Source of the DNA: Burkholderiales bacterium 67-32 | GTDB lineage: Bacteria > Pseudomonadota > Gammaproteobacteria > Burkholderiales > Burkholderiaceae_B | Assembly (NCBI GenBank): GCA_001898625.1 | Contig: MKUP01000032.1 | Location: 1-64,000, forward strand | Direction of reading: 5' to 3' | Length of the DNA: 64,000 nt | Program-made: the position numbers and the translations under genes | Notes under the pieces: model-generated | Seen by the model: the letters and a program-made list of their open reading frames with translations, nothing else | Told to the model about the DNA's origin: nothing | Databases searched by the model: none | Shown: in pieces, positions 53,569-62,441 of the stretch | Position numbering within the stretch: position 1 is the first letter of the stretch | How the letters are laid out: each line of letters starts with the position of its first letter

Positions 53569-55134
53569 TCAGTCTGGCCGTGGCAAAGGGGTCAGTGCCT
53601 GCCCCCGAGTCAGTTGCGCAATGAAGTCCGTGAACGGCCCGATCTCGCCATAGGAACTGGCGCGCTCCAGAGTCTGCATGTAGCGCTGCCGCTGCTGCAC
53701 CGGGATGATGGTCCAGACATAGCCGCCGGTGACGAGCATGGCGTTCATCAGGAAGCGGGCCAGACGGCCGTTGCCATCCATGTAGGGGTGGATGAAGACG
53801 AACAGGAAATGCCCGAGGATGGCCCGAACGGCGGGGTGCGGTTCGTTCTCGATGAGTTCGAACAGCACGGGCATGCATTCGCGCACGGCTTCCTTGGCGG
53901 GAGGAACATGCAGGGCACCGCGAATGAACACCTGATGGTTGCGCCATCCGGCCAGGTCCGAAGGCTTGAGCAGGCCGGCTTGCACGCTGGGGCTGAAGAG
54001 CGCTAGGTACCACGCGCTGAGCGCCTCGCGCAGGCCTTGAAGCCCGGCTTGTTGCGTTTGCTGTTGCAGCGTCTTGGAGATGAAGTCCTTAACGAGTTTG
54101 TAGGTCTCGAAATATCCCTTGGCGGCCATGGCGTCACGTTGTTGGCGATCAACGCCTTCCGGGTCCCAGGCGCCGTTGCGGATCTTCTCGATCAAGTCCG
54201 CCGTGACGTGATAGCCCTCGATGGACAGCGAGTGATAAGCGTCTGCCACGTAGCGCGCTTCGATGTCCATGAGAACTTGCGCCTCATCGGCGGGCATGGG
54301 GCCGGGTACAGGAAAAGCTGTAATGACCGCTTCGCGCATGGCCTCCCAATTCAAGCGCAGGCGTTGCACGTGAGGAGAAACAGGGCGGCTGGTGAGCAGC
54401 GGCGGTGGCGGCGCATCGAACGGAGAGACTTCTTGAACCGTGTAGCCGGCGCCGCGCATGGTGCCGGTGATGCTGTTCGCAAAGTCGGCCCGGCTCACCG
54501 CGCGAAACGCGCCTGCCAGGCGGCCGGCGATGACGGAGTGGGAGCCGTCGAGCAGTCGCTGCAACAGCGGCGCGGTGTCATCGACCATACCCAGGGCAAT
54601 GCGTGCGGCCAGAGGCTGTTGCACGAAAAACGTCGGCGATACGGCCACGAGTGCATCCGCGAGATTCACAAGACGGATGCCTTGATCCTCCGCATGAGGC
54701 TCGGCGGGCAGGAGTTGGGGCGCTCGATAGAGGAACAAGGAACACCCGTGGGGCAACTGCACCAACTGGTTGTTGCTCGCGACGGACCAGACCTGCAGCT
54801 GCCGGGGGAGGGTGCGCTCGCCCGATCTCAGCAATAGGGAGAGCTCGGGGCCTAGGTGCCAAGCTTCTCCGAAACGAGCGTCACAGTAGCCGGCGACGAA
54901 GTCGCGCATGCCGGCGAACCAGGCGGCGGTGCTGCCTTCGACGCTGCCGGCGGAGAGATCAGGGCGGGCAGGGAGGTACCAGCCCTTGATGACTTCCTGC
55001 AGGTAGCCTGCCTTGCTCAGACGCTCCCGATGGGTGCGCGACAAGGCCGAGCTTTGAACGACGCGTTGGCCGCCGTCCTGTATGGCCTTGAGCTGTTCGA
55101 GAGAGGCTGCAAGCTTTTCGTTGGGCGTCGCCAT
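53569..55134 (-). CDS. AbiEi-like winged helix fused to Fic AMP-transferase domain
   Basis: 521 residues. N-terminal region (about 1-65) with SALSRTHRERLSKAGYLQEV and IKGWYLPARP resembles AbiEi antitoxin winged helices. Central linker, then the Fic domain with HPYMDGNGRLARFLMN (His449, complete HPFx-D-G-N-G-R core) and an inhibitory motif S302LSIEG307 of the [S/T]xxxE[G/N] class. Fic domains transfer AMP to proteins. The fusion couples a DNA-binding antitoxin-type domain to a regulated toxin-type enzyme. It is convergent with the ThsB-like gene. Confidence 0.82.
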   Translation of the reverse strand: MATPNEKLAASLEQLKAIQDGGQRVVQSSALSRTHRERLSKAGYLQEVIKGWYLPARPDLSAGSVEGSTAAWFAGMRDFVAGYCDARFGEAWHLGPELSLLLRSGERTLPRQLQVWSVASNNQLVQLPHGCSLFLYRAPQLLPAEPHAEDQGIRLVNLADALVAVSPTFFVQQPLAARIALGMVDDTAPLLQRLLDGSHSVIAGRLAGAFRAVSRADFANSITGTMRGAGYTVQEVSPFDAPPPPLLTSRPVSPHVQRLRLNWEAMREAVITAFPVPGPMPADEAQVLMDIEARYVADAYHSLSIEGYHVTADLIEKIRNGAWDPEGVDRQQRDAMAAKGYFETYKLVKDFISKTLQQQTQQAGLQGLREALSAWYLALFSPSVQAGLLKPSDLAGWRNHQVFIRGALHVPPAKEAVRECMPVLFELIENEPHPAVRAILGHFLFVFIHPYMDGNGRLARFLMNAMLVTGGYVWTIIPVQQRQRYMQTLERASSYGEIGPFTDFIAQLTRGQALTPLPRPD

Positions 55135-55145
55135 GGTCCGATGGT

Positions 55146-55224
55146 TGCACTAGCATTGCGGTTTATTATTTCACTACTATTGAGTTAAGTCAATGCACTA
55201 CTTTTGCGTCTTTCATGTGCACTA
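55146..55224. repeat. Three TGCACTA heptamers upstream of the Fic gene
   Basis: TGCACTA occurs at 55146-55152, 55194-55200 and 55218-55224, in the same orientation. Starts differ by 48 and 24 bases, a common step of 24. They cover the promoter region of the AbiEi-Fic gene and the third touches the 3' end of the integrase gene. Possible operator repeats for the AbiEi-like domain. Confidence 0.5.
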
Positions 55225-56577
55225 ATTTCCTGTGACCTCCAGTACTTGAGAGGCACTCGATCTCTGTACGGGCGCCGTGCGGGCGGCAGCGTCGCTCGCG
55301 ACATCCAACTGCAGGTCACCGGCTGATGCATGGCTTTGCTCCAGCAAATGCAGGTACCCAGCCCACTTGGTAAGTGCCATCCGGCGCTCCAGCAGGTAGT
55401 CGTATTGGTTGTAGATCCCCTCCACGGACTGCAGCGCGTGGTTCAGCGCTCGCTCAGCGATGTCGGAGGCGATGCCCATGCGCGCCAGGTGGGTCCGGGC
55501 CGTACGCCGCATGTCGTGCACCGTAAAGTGGGCGATCTCCAAGCTCGTCAAGCGCCCCAGCGCGACGTTAAGCGTGTCGGGCGAGACGTGAGGAAAGCGG
55601 TTCTTGACGGGCTTGCCCAGCCGCGACCGCACCCGTCGCCGGGCAGGGAAGAGGTATTCGCTGTTTTCCGAGAACACCATGACCTCCTTCAGCCAACCCA
55701 ATACGACGTCGGGTAGGGGGACGATGATAGGTGCCCGGGTCTTCGTGTCTTCGCTCATCAGCGTCCACTCTGCACGCTCAAGGTTGAAGGCGGATTTCTT
55801 GGCGGACAGCAACTCCATCTTGCGCACGCATAGCGCCAAGAGCAGCCACACTGACAGTTCGTTGATCCGTCCGAAGTTCTCCGTCTCGCGCATTGCCGTG
55901 GCAAGCACCGCCAGTTGATCGCAGTCGAGCCACCGTGTGCGTGGGCGCTCCGTTCCTCCGGCGTCCAGCAGCGTGAAACCTGTCGTGGGATTGTTCAGCC
56001 GGTAGCGCTTGCGGATGGCGAAGTTGAACATCCGGACCATGTACCGAAGCAGATCATTCGCGACGGTCGGGGCTCCCGCCTTCACCGCTCGGTCGAGAAT
56101 GCGCTCGATGTGTTCCGGCTCCACTTGGTCGACCATCAGGTGTCCGATGATGGGATCGACGTAGCGGATGAAAGAGGATTCGATCCGTTCCGGTTTGGCG
56201 TAGTTCGGGACGATGTAGCGCGTGTACCAGACCCTGCGAAGGGCAAGACATGGCCGCTTCCGCTGGTTGACCAGCTTGAAGTGCTGCTTCTCCGCGGCGA
56301 CATCCACGCCTTGCTGAATCTTCGCCCGATTGTTTCGAGCGAGTTCGCGGGCAGCCTGCAGAGAGATGTCCGGGTATCGCCCGAGCGCCTTCTCCTTGCT
56401 CTTGCCCGCGAAGCGGTAACGCAGGATCCAGGATGCCTGGTACTTGCGGGCCGCGGAGGCCGAGGCCACGAAGGTCAGCCCACCTCCGATTCCCTTGTCG
56501 ACCGAACCGGCGCGCAGCCACGCACGCAGGGTCAGGTCGGTCACGCGTTTTACGGCTTCATAGTTCATCACTGACAT
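55222..56577 (-). CDS. Tyrosine recombinase/integrase of the island
   Basis: 451 residues from the ATG at 56577, with AAGGAG 8 bases upstream; the frame can start at 56610. Arm-binding N-terminal DUF4102-type region (ILRYRFAGKSKEKALGRYPD), core region and catalytic motifs: Arg in CVRKMELLSAKK, HDMRRTARTH, LNH and the Tyr in YNQYDYLLERR. P4-type genomic-island integrase, placed beside yicC. With the AlpA protein at 42.5 kb it makes this an integrative island; the att sites were not found. Confidence 0.88.
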   Translation of the reverse strand: MSVMNYEAVKRVTDLTLRAWLRAGSVDKGIGGGLTFVASASAARKYQASWILRYRFAGKSKEKALGRYPDISLQAARELARNNRAKIQQGVDVAAEKQHFKLVNQRKRPCLALRRVWYTRYIVPNYAKPERIESSFIRYVDPIIGHLMVDQVEPEHIERILDRAVKAGAPTVANDLLRYMVRMFNFAIRKRYRLNNPTTGFTLLDAGGTERPRTRWLDCDQLAVLATAMRETENFGRINELSVWLLLALCVRKMELLSAKKSAFNLERAEWTLMSEDTKTRAPIIVPLPDVVLGWLKEVMVFSENSEYLFPARRRVRSRLGKPVKNRFPHVSPDTLNVALGRLTSLEIAHFTVHDMRRTARTHLARMGIASDIAERALNHALQSVEGIYNQYDYLLERRMALTKWAGYLHLLEQSHASAGDLQLDVASDAAARTAPVQRSSASQVLEVTGN

Positions 56578-56680
56578 CACGCAATCTCCTTTCCAAGTGC
56601 TTTGGAACATGGAGTGCGCGCCAGTCAGGCGAACGCGACAAATCGCGTAGAACCAAGCTTGGCGCGGCTCTCCGGGGAGC

Positions 56681-56753
56681 TTGTGGGGGTCGGTGCGGAA
56701 AAACGACAGGGGATCGGGCGCTTAGCCCGAAAAACCCCCACAAACCCCCACAA
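56681..56753. repeat. Inverted and tandem 10-mer repeats near integrase
   Basis: TTGTGGGGGT (56681-56690) is the exact complement of ACCCCCACAA, which is present twice in tandem at 56734-56743 and 56744-56753. A TCGGGC-loop-GCCCGA hairpin lies between at 56714-56730. Repeats of this kind beside an integrase often are arm or excisionase sites. att core not identified. Confidence 0.5.
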
Positions 56754-56859
56754 ACAGCATGCACTGGGGTGAGACGCCGTGCGACGGCCTGAACCTACTT
56801 ACCAACGGGAATCAACGACTTAGGCGGCGGTTTGAGGTGGCATGAGACCACCTGAAAAC

Positions 56860-57780
56860 CTACTCTAAATTTTGCGCCTGTTCCCGCATCTGCTCGATCA
56901 ACAGTTTCAGATCCATCGCCGCCCGCGTCACTTCCAGCCCGCCCGCCTTGGACCCCAGCGTGTTGGCCTCCCGGTTCATTTCCTGGAACAGGAAGTCCAG
57001 CCGCTTGCCGGCACTGCCCTTGTCGGCCTTCTTGCCCGCGCCGCCCTTGCCGATCAACTGCTTGAGCTCGGCCAGGTGCGAATGCAGGCGCGACAGTTCC
57101 TCGGCCACGTCGATGCGCAGGCCGAACAGGGTGGCTTCATGGGCCAGGCGTTCGGACAGTTCCTCGCCGCGGATGTTCTGGAAGCCGCCGGGGAAGGCTG
57201 CCTCGACCGTGTCGCGCAGCTTGCGCGCGAGCCGTTCGCGGTATTCCTGCACGAGTTGGGGCATGCGCTGTTCGACCTCGCCCACGATGGCCGCGACCGA
57301 GTCGGCGCGGTCGGCGATCATGGCGGCCAGGCGTTCGCCTTCGCGGTCGCGCGCTTCCTGCATCTGGGTCAGGGCCTCGCCGGCGGCGCGCAGGGCGGCC
57401 TCGCGCCAGGTGTCTTCCGATTCCTCGGCGGCCTGCACGCCGGGCCAGGACAAGAGTTCGGACAGGCGCGGCGGCTGGACGCCCGGGAGCACGGCCTGGA
57501 CTTTGCGGAACAGCGTGGCGGCCTGTTCCAGGGCGGCGACGTTGATGGATTCGGGGTCGGTGCTGAGGCGGCGCTGGATGGAGGCGCGCACCTCGATCTT
57601 GCCGCGCGCCACGGCCTTGGTCAGCAGCTCGCGCAGCGGCGATTCCAGCGCGCGCAGTTCGTCCGGCATGCGGAAATGGAGGTCGAGGAAGCGGCTGTTG
57701 ACGCTGCGTAGTTCGATGGACACCGAACCGTGGTCGGTGTCGGCGCGCGCGGCGCCGAAAGCGGTCATGCTACGGATCAT
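56860..57780 (-). CDS. yicC: Endoribonuclease YicC
   Basis: 306 residues. YicC/YloC family nucleases cut small RNAs and mRNAs. N-terminal MIRSMTAFGAARA and SRFLDLHFRMP are the family marks, with the late LDFLFQEMNREANTLGSK. It is divergent from rph, as in many proteobacteria. Downstream of its stop is the integrase. The usual gmk partner is at 13 kb instead. Confidence 0.93.
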   Translation of the reverse strand: MIRSMTAFGAARADTDHGSVSIELRSVNSRFLDLHFRMPDELRALESPLRELLTKAVARGKIEVRASIQRRLSTDPESINVAALEQAATLFRKVQAVLPGVQPPRLSELLSWPGVQAAEESEDTWREAALRAAGEALTQMQEARDREGERLAAMIADRADSVAAIVGEVEQRMPQLVQEYRERLARKLRDTVEAAFPGGFQNIRGEELSERLAHEATLFGLRIDVAEELSRLHSHLAELKQLIGKGGAGKKADKGSAGKRLDFLFQEMNREANTLGSKAGGLEVTRAAMDLKLLIEQMREQAQNLE

Positions 57781-57984
57781 GGCGAAGGCCTGTCAGGACG
57801 TGGGCAAGGCCGACGAGCACGGCGACATGGCCGGTGCGTTTGTCGGCATGAGTCAGCATGATAAATCGCACGGGAGGGTTCGTGGGGCCTTGCCCGTACA
57901 ATGTCCGCATCCGGCCGCCGCGGCGCGGCCCATGCGTCCTGGGCGCCGGCGCGCCGGTCCGCCCGCCGATCTGGAGTTTTTTTC

Positions 57985-58740
57985 ATGAGCATTGCCCCTT
58001 CCGCACTCGCCCGGCCGTCCGGCCGCGGCCTGGCCTCGCTGCGTCCCGTTTCCCTGCAACGCGGCTATACCCGCTATGCCGAAGGTTCGGTGCTGGTGAG
58101 CTTTGGCGACACGCAGGTGATCTGTACCGCCAGCGTCGAGGACAAGGTGCCGCCGTTCCTGAAGGGCATGGGGCAGGGCTGGGTCACGGCCGAATACGGC
58201 ATGCTGCCGCGCGCCACGCATACGCGCGGCGGCCGCGAGGCGGCCAAGGGCAAGCAAACCGGCCGTACGCAGGAAATCCAGCGCCTGATCGGCCGCAGCC
58301 TGCGCGCGGTGTTCGACCTGGAAAAACTGGGCGAGCGCACGCTGCACCTGGATTGCGACGTGATCCAGGCCGACGGCGGTACGCGCACGGCCAGCATCAC
58401 CGGGGCCTTCGTCGCGGCCAGCGATGCGATCGCGCTGCTGATGGCGCGCGGCGCCCTGGCCGCCTCGCCCATCCGCGACCACGTGGCCGCGGTATCGGTG
58501 GGCATCTATCAAGGGCAGCCGGTGCTGGACCTGGACTACGCCGAGGATTCGCAGTGCGAGACCGACATGAACGTCGTGATGACGGGCAGCGGCGCCTATG
58601 TGGAAGTCCAGGGCACGGCCGAGGGCGTACCGTTCTCGCGCCAGGAAATGGATGCGTTGCTGGGGCTGGCCGAGGCCGGCATCGCCGATCTCGTGCGCCT
58701 GCAACGCGAGGCGCTGGCGCAGCCGTATCCGGGCCGTTGA
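57985..58740 (+). CDS. rph: Ribonuclease PH
   Basis: 251 residues from the ATG at 57985 (TGGAG upstream); a longer upstream frame has no family match. Trims the 3' end of tRNA precursors by phosphorolysis. [20 protein letters not shown] and the catalytic [18 protein letters not shown] are intact, and so is [12 protein letters not shown]. First gene of the rph-rdgB-hemW run. Confidence 0.95.
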   Translation: MSIAPSALARPSGRGLASLRPVSLQRGYTRYAEGSVLVSFGDTQVICTASVEDKVPPFLKGMGQGWVTAEYGMLPRATHTRGGREAAKGKQTGRTQEIQRLIGRSLRAVFDLEKLGERTLHLDCDVIQADGGTRTASITGAFVAASDAIALLMARGALAASPIRDHVAAVSVGIYQGQPVLDLDYAEDSQCETDMNVVMTGSGAYVEVQGTAEGVPFSRQEMDALLGLAEAGIADLVRLQREALAQPYPGR

Positions 58741-58763
58741 TGCCTGGGGGAGCGGAGCGAACG

Positions 58764-59363
58764 ATGGCAAGAAAACTGGTCCTGGCTTCGAACAACGCGG
58801 GCAAGCTGCGCGAGTTCTCGTCGCTGCTGGCGCCGCGCGGTTTCGAACTGGTGCCCCAGGGCAGCCTGGGCGTGCCGGAGGCGGAAGAGCCCCATGTCAC
58901 GTTCATCGAGAACGCGCTGGCCAAGGCTAGGCACGCCAGCCAGCTGACCGGCCTGCCCGCGCTGGCCGACGATTCCGGCGTGTGCGTGACGGCGCTGGGC
59001 GGCGAGCCCGGCGTTTATTCGGCGCGCTACGCGGCGCGCAATGGCGGCGAGAAGTCCGATGCCGCCAACAACGCGCTGGTGGTCGAGCGCCTGCGTGGCG
59101 CGCAGGACCGCCGGGCCTATTACTACGCCGCGCTGGTACTGGTGCGTTCGGCCAACGATCCCCAGCCCTTGATCGGCGAAGGGCTGTGGTGGGGCGAGAT
59201 CATCGAGCAGCCGCGCGGCGGTGGCGGCTTCGGCTACGACCCGCATTTCCTGCTGCCCGGCCTGGGCCGTACCGCGGCCGAGCTGTCCGCCGACGAGAAG
59301 AACCGCATCAGTCACCGCGCCCAGGCGCTGGCGGTGCTGATGAGCAAGCTGGATACGTTCTGA
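58764..59363 (+). CDS. rdgB: dITP/XTP pyrophosphatase RdgB
   Basis: 199 residues from the ATG at 58764 with a GGGGGAGCGGAG upstream. Removes non-canonical purine NTPs (dITP, XTP) from the pool. The signature SNNAGKLREF and FIENALAKARHAS, with GFGYDPHF, are present. Between rph and hemW; hemW starts on its last base. Confidence 0.95.
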   Translation: MARKLVLASNNAGKLREFSSLLAPRGFELVPQGSLGVPEAEEPHVTFIENALAKARHASQLTGLPALADDSGVCVTALGGEPGVYSARYAARNGGEKSDAANNALVVERLRGAQDRRAYYYAALVLVRSANDPQPLIGEGLWWGEIIEQPRGGGGFGYDPHFLLPGLGRTAAELSADEKNRISHRAQALAVLMSKLDTF

Positions 59364-60598
59364 TGGCCCGGTCCATTGCGATCCGGCCGGCGGGGCAGGG
59401 GGCGCCCGCGGCGCGCGCGGCCATGCCGTTCGCGCCCGGCCCCAGCCTGCTGACCAGCCTGCCGCCTCTGTCGGTGTATGTGCACGTGCCCTGGTGCGTG
59501 CGCAAGTGCCCGTATTGCGATTTCAATTCGCACGCGGCGCCCGATGAGTTGCCGGAGGATCGCTACCTGCAGGCGCTGACCGCCGATCTCGACCAGAGCC
59601 TGCCGCAGGTGTGGGGGCGCAAGGTGGTGTCGGTCTTCATCGGTGGCGGAACGCCGAGCCTGTTGTCGGCCGCCACGATGGACGCCATGCTGGCGCTGCT
59701 GCGCTCGCGGCTGCCGCTCCTGCCCGACGCCGAGATCACGATGGAAGCCAACCCCGGCACGGTCGAGGCCGGGCGCTTCGCCGACTTCGCGGCCAGCGGG
59801 GTCAACCGCATTTCGCTGGGCATACAGAGCTTCGACGACGACCGCCTGCGCGCGCTGGGCCGCATCCACGACGGCCGGGCCGCGCGCGAGGCGATCGCCA
59901 TCGCGCAGCGCCACGTCGAACGGGTCAACCTGGACCTGATGTTCGCGCTGCCGGGGCAGACCCTGGACGGCTGTCTGGACGATGTCGAGACCGCGCTGTC
60001 GTTCGGGACGGAACACCTGTCCCTGTACCACCTGACGCTGGAACCGAACACGGTCTTCGCCAAGTACCCGCCGGAACTGCCCGACGACGATACGGCTTTC
60101 GAGATGCAGGACCGGATCGAGGCGCGGCTGGCCGGGGCGGGATACGACCACTACGAGATATCGGCGTACGCGCGGCCCGGCGCCCGCTGCCGCCATAACC
60201 TGAACTACTGGGAGTTCGGCGACTATCTCGGCATCGGCCCGGGCGCCCACGGCAAGCTGTCCTTCCACGATCGCATCCTGCGCGAGGCGCGCGTGCGCAA
60301 TCCCCAGTCCTGGATGGATGCGCTGCTGGACCCGGCGGACGGCGCGACGCACCTGGCGGAATCGCGGCTGGTGGGGCCCGAGGAATTGCCTTTCGAGTTC
60401 ATGCTGAACGCGCTGCGGCTGGCCGATGGCGTGCCGGCGGCCAGCTTCGCCGAACGGACCGGCCTGAACCTGGCCACCATTGCCCGGCCGCTTGCCCGTG
60501 CCGTGGAGCGGGGGCTGCTGGATGAGGATCCGACCCGCATCCGCGCGACGGCGCTGGGCCGGCGCTTCCTGAACGACCTGCAAAGCCTGTTTCTTTGA
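59363..60598 (+). CDS. hemW: Radical SAM heme chaperone HemW
   Basis: 411 residues; ATG overlaps the rdgB stop. The radical SAM cluster motif is in WCVRKCPYCDF (C-x3-C-x2-C), followed by IGGGTPSLL and the C-terminal HemN-like domain. HemW binds and transfers heme, and lacks the extra features of true HemN. Start is upstream of a Pro/Ala-rich leader; the ATG at 59423 (MPFAPG) could instead be used. Confidence 0.92.
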   Translation: MARSIAIRPAGQGAPAARAAMPFAPGPSLLTSLPPLSVYVHVPWCVRKCPYCDFNSHAAPDELPEDRYLQALTADLDQSLPQVWGRKVVSVFIGGGTPSLLSAATMDAMLALLRSRLPLLPDAEITMEANPGTVEAGRFADFAASGVNRISLGIQSFDDDRLRALGRIHDGRAAREAIAIAQRHVERVNLDLMFALPGQTLDGCLDDVETALSFGTEHLSLYHLTLEPNTVFAKYPPELPDDDTAFEMQDRIEARLAGAGYDHYEISAYARPGARCRHNLNYWEFGDYLGIGPGAHGKLSFHDRILREARVRNPQSWMDALLDPADGATHLAESRLVGPEELPFEFMLNALRLADGVPAASFAERTGLNLATIARPLARAVERGLLDEDPTRIRATALGRRFLNDLQSLFL

Positions 60599-60659
60599 TC
60601 TGACGGAAAAGCAGGGCATTGCCCGTAAACGTGCGTGGCGCGCCATTGCGCAGCACATA

Positions 60660-60676
60660 TGCACTTTTATGGTGCA
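60660..60676 (+). promoter_or_regulatory. NtrC binding site 1 upstream of glnA
   Basis: TGCACTTTTATGGTGCA: a TGCAC...GTGCA dyad matching the NtrC consensus. It lies about 175 bases upstream of the sigma-54 promoter of glnA, a normal enhancer distance. Confidence 0.8.
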
Positions 60677-60698
60677 AAATGAGCCTGTTTTCCCTATT

Positions 60699-60715
60699 CG
60701 CACCAATATGGGGAA
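60699..60715 (+). promoter_or_regulatory. NtrC binding site 2, weaker
   Basis: CGCACCAATATGGGGAA: a half-match to the NtrC dyad, with GCACC and GG in register. Its centre is 39 bases from site 1. Two tandem enhancer sites are usual for glnA. Confidence 0.55.
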
Positions 60716-60834
60716 TTCGTCGGTCAGGTTTGCTTCATGGTGGTGCGGGGCCTGACATCTTCGCCTGCCTGCCGATGTGCGAGAATGCCGCGCCGTCCTG
60801 CGCAAGCGGGTCGGAAAGCAGCCCCGGCCAATGT

Positions 60835-60850
60835 TGGCACGGAAACTGCT
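60835..60850 (+). promoter_or_regulatory. Sigma-54 (-24/-12) promoter of glnA
   Basis: TGGCACGGAAACTGCTTT: the GG and GC doublets are 10 bases apart as needed for RpoN, about 115 bases upstream of glnA ATG. With NtrC sites it gives nitrogen-limitation control. Confidence 0.85.
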
Positions 60851-60964
60851 TTATTTGATGCGCAACCGTTCAGCCCAGATCGCTTCCGGTCGCGCTGTAT
60901 GCATTATCGAGAACGCTTGAGCCTCCGGGAGCCGGAGGCGGTTACGAGACTATCAGGAGCCCTA

Positions 60965-62377
60965 ATGGCAACGCCCAAAGACGTCCTCAAGATGATTGCG
61001 GACAACGAGGTCAAGTTCGTTGACTACCGTTTCACCGATACGCGTGGCAAGGAACAGCACGTGACGGTGCCGTCCCACACCGTGGACGATGACAAGTTCG
61101 AAACGGGCCACGCTTTCGACGGCTCCTCGATTGCCGGCTGGAAGGGCATCGAAGCCTCGGACATGCTGCTGATCCCTGAGCCCTCGACCGCCCGCATGGA
61201 TCCGTTCCGCGAGGAATCGACCCTGATCATGACCTGCGACGTGGTCGAGCCTTCCGACATGAAGGGCTATGACCGCGATCCCCGCTCGCTGGCCAAGCGC
61301 GCCGAAGCCTACCTGAAGTCCTCGGGCCTGGGCGACACCGCCTACTTCGGTCCCGAGCCCGAATTCTTCGTGTTCGACGGCGTGACCTGGAACGTCGACA
61401 TGTCCGGCTGCTTCGTCAAGATCAAGTCGGAAGAGGCCTCGTGGTCCACCGGCATCGACTACGACGGCGGCAACCTGGCTCATCGCCCCTCGGTCAAGGG
61501 CGGCTACTTCCCCGTGCCTCCGACCGATTCCTTCCAGGACCTGCGTTCGGAAATGTGCCTGCTGCTCGAACAGCAAGGCGTCGAAGTCGAAGTGCACCAC
61601 CACGAAGTGGCGGGCCCGGGACAGCTGGAAATCGGCACCAAGTTCGGCACGCTGGTGCAGCGCGCCGACTGGAACCAGATCATGAAGTACACGATCTGGA
61701 ACGTGGCCGCCGCCTACGGCAAGACCGCCACCTTCATGCCCAAGCCCGTCGTCGGCGACAACGGCTCTGGCATGCACGTCCACCAGTCCATCTGGAAGGA
61801 TGGCCAGAACCTGTTCGCGGGCAACGGCTACGCCGGCCTGTCCGAATTCGCGCTGTACTACATCGGCGGCATCATCAAGCACGCCCGCGCGCTGAACGCC
61901 ATCACCAACCCTGGCACGAACTCGTACAAGCGCCTGGTTCCGCATTTCGAAGCTCCGGTCAAGCTGGCCTACTCGGCCCGCAACCGCTCGGCCTCGATCC
62001 GCATCCCGTACGTGGCCAACCCGAAGGGCCGCCGCATCGAGACGCGCTTCCCGGATCCGCTGGCCAACCCGTACCTGGCGTTCTCGGCCCTGATGATGGC
62101 CGGCCTGGACGGCGTGATGAACAAGATCCACCCTGGTGATCCGGCCGACAAGAACCTGTACGACCTGCCGCCCGAGGAAGACGCGAAGATCCCGACCGTG
62201 TGCTCGTCGCTCGACCAGGCGCTGGAAGCCCTGGACAAGGACCGCGAGTTCCTGACGCGCGGCGGTGTGTTCAGCAACGCCATGATCGACGCCTACATCA
62301 CGCTGAAGATGGATGAAGTCACGCGTTTCCGCGCCACGACCCACCCCGTCGAATTCGACATGTACTACGGCCTCTGA
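60965..62377 (+). CDS. glnA: Glutamine synthetase, type I
   Basis: 470 residues from the ATG at 60965. Makes glutamine from glutamate and ammonia with ATP. Active site strands [14 protein letters not shown], the [13 protein letters not shown] region, [12 protein letters not shown] and the adenylylation Tyr loop [10 protein letters not shown] are present, so it is regulated by GlnE. The upstream region holds NtrC and sigma-54 sites. Followed by a terminator and glnL, glnG. Confidence 0.97.
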   Translation: MATPKDVLKMIADNEVKFVDYRFTDTRGKEQHVTVPSHTVDDDKFETGHAFDGSSIAGWKGIEASDMLLIPEPSTARMDPFREESTLIMTCDVVEPSDMKGYDRDPRSLAKRAEAYLKSSGLGDTAYFGPEPEFFVFDGVTWNVDMSGCFVKIKSEEASWSTGIDYDGGNLAHRPSVKGGYFPVPPTDSFQDLRSEMCLLLEQQGVEVEVHHHEVAGPGQLEIGTKFGTLVQRADWNQIMKYTIWNVAAAYGKTATFMPKPVVGDNGSGMHVHQSIWKDGQNLFAGNGYAGLSEFALYYIGGIIKHARALNAITNPGTNSYKRLVPHFEAPVKLAYSARNRSASIRIPYVANPKGRRIETRFPDPLANPYLAFSALMMAGLDGVMNKIHPGDPADKNLYDLPPEEDAKIPTVCSSLDQALEALDKDREFLTRGGVFSNAMIDAYITLKMDEVTRFRATTHPVEFDMYYGL

Positions 62378-62405
62378 TCAGGACCTGATCAGTCGTCAGC
62401 AAGGA

Positions 62406-62433
62406 AAAACGGGGCGTTCGAACGCCCCGTTTT
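62406..62433 (+). terminator. Terminator between glnA and glnL
   Basis: AAAACGGGGCGTTCGAACGCCCCGTTTT is a perfect hairpin followed by T-rich sequence. It ends 8 bases before the glnL start, so the glnL ribosome binding site is in the hairpin's shadow. Read-through may set the lower glnL-glnG level. Confidence 0.9.
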
Positions 62434-62441
62434 CATTGGAC

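Noticed and set aside
56860-56900. Island attachment site at the yicC 3' end
   Set aside because: I looked for a second copy of the yicC end around 13.4, 41.1 and 42.1 kb and saw none.
60962-62344. 460-codon minus-strand frame opposite glnA
   Set aside because: Shadow of a highly conserved gene; not a real product.
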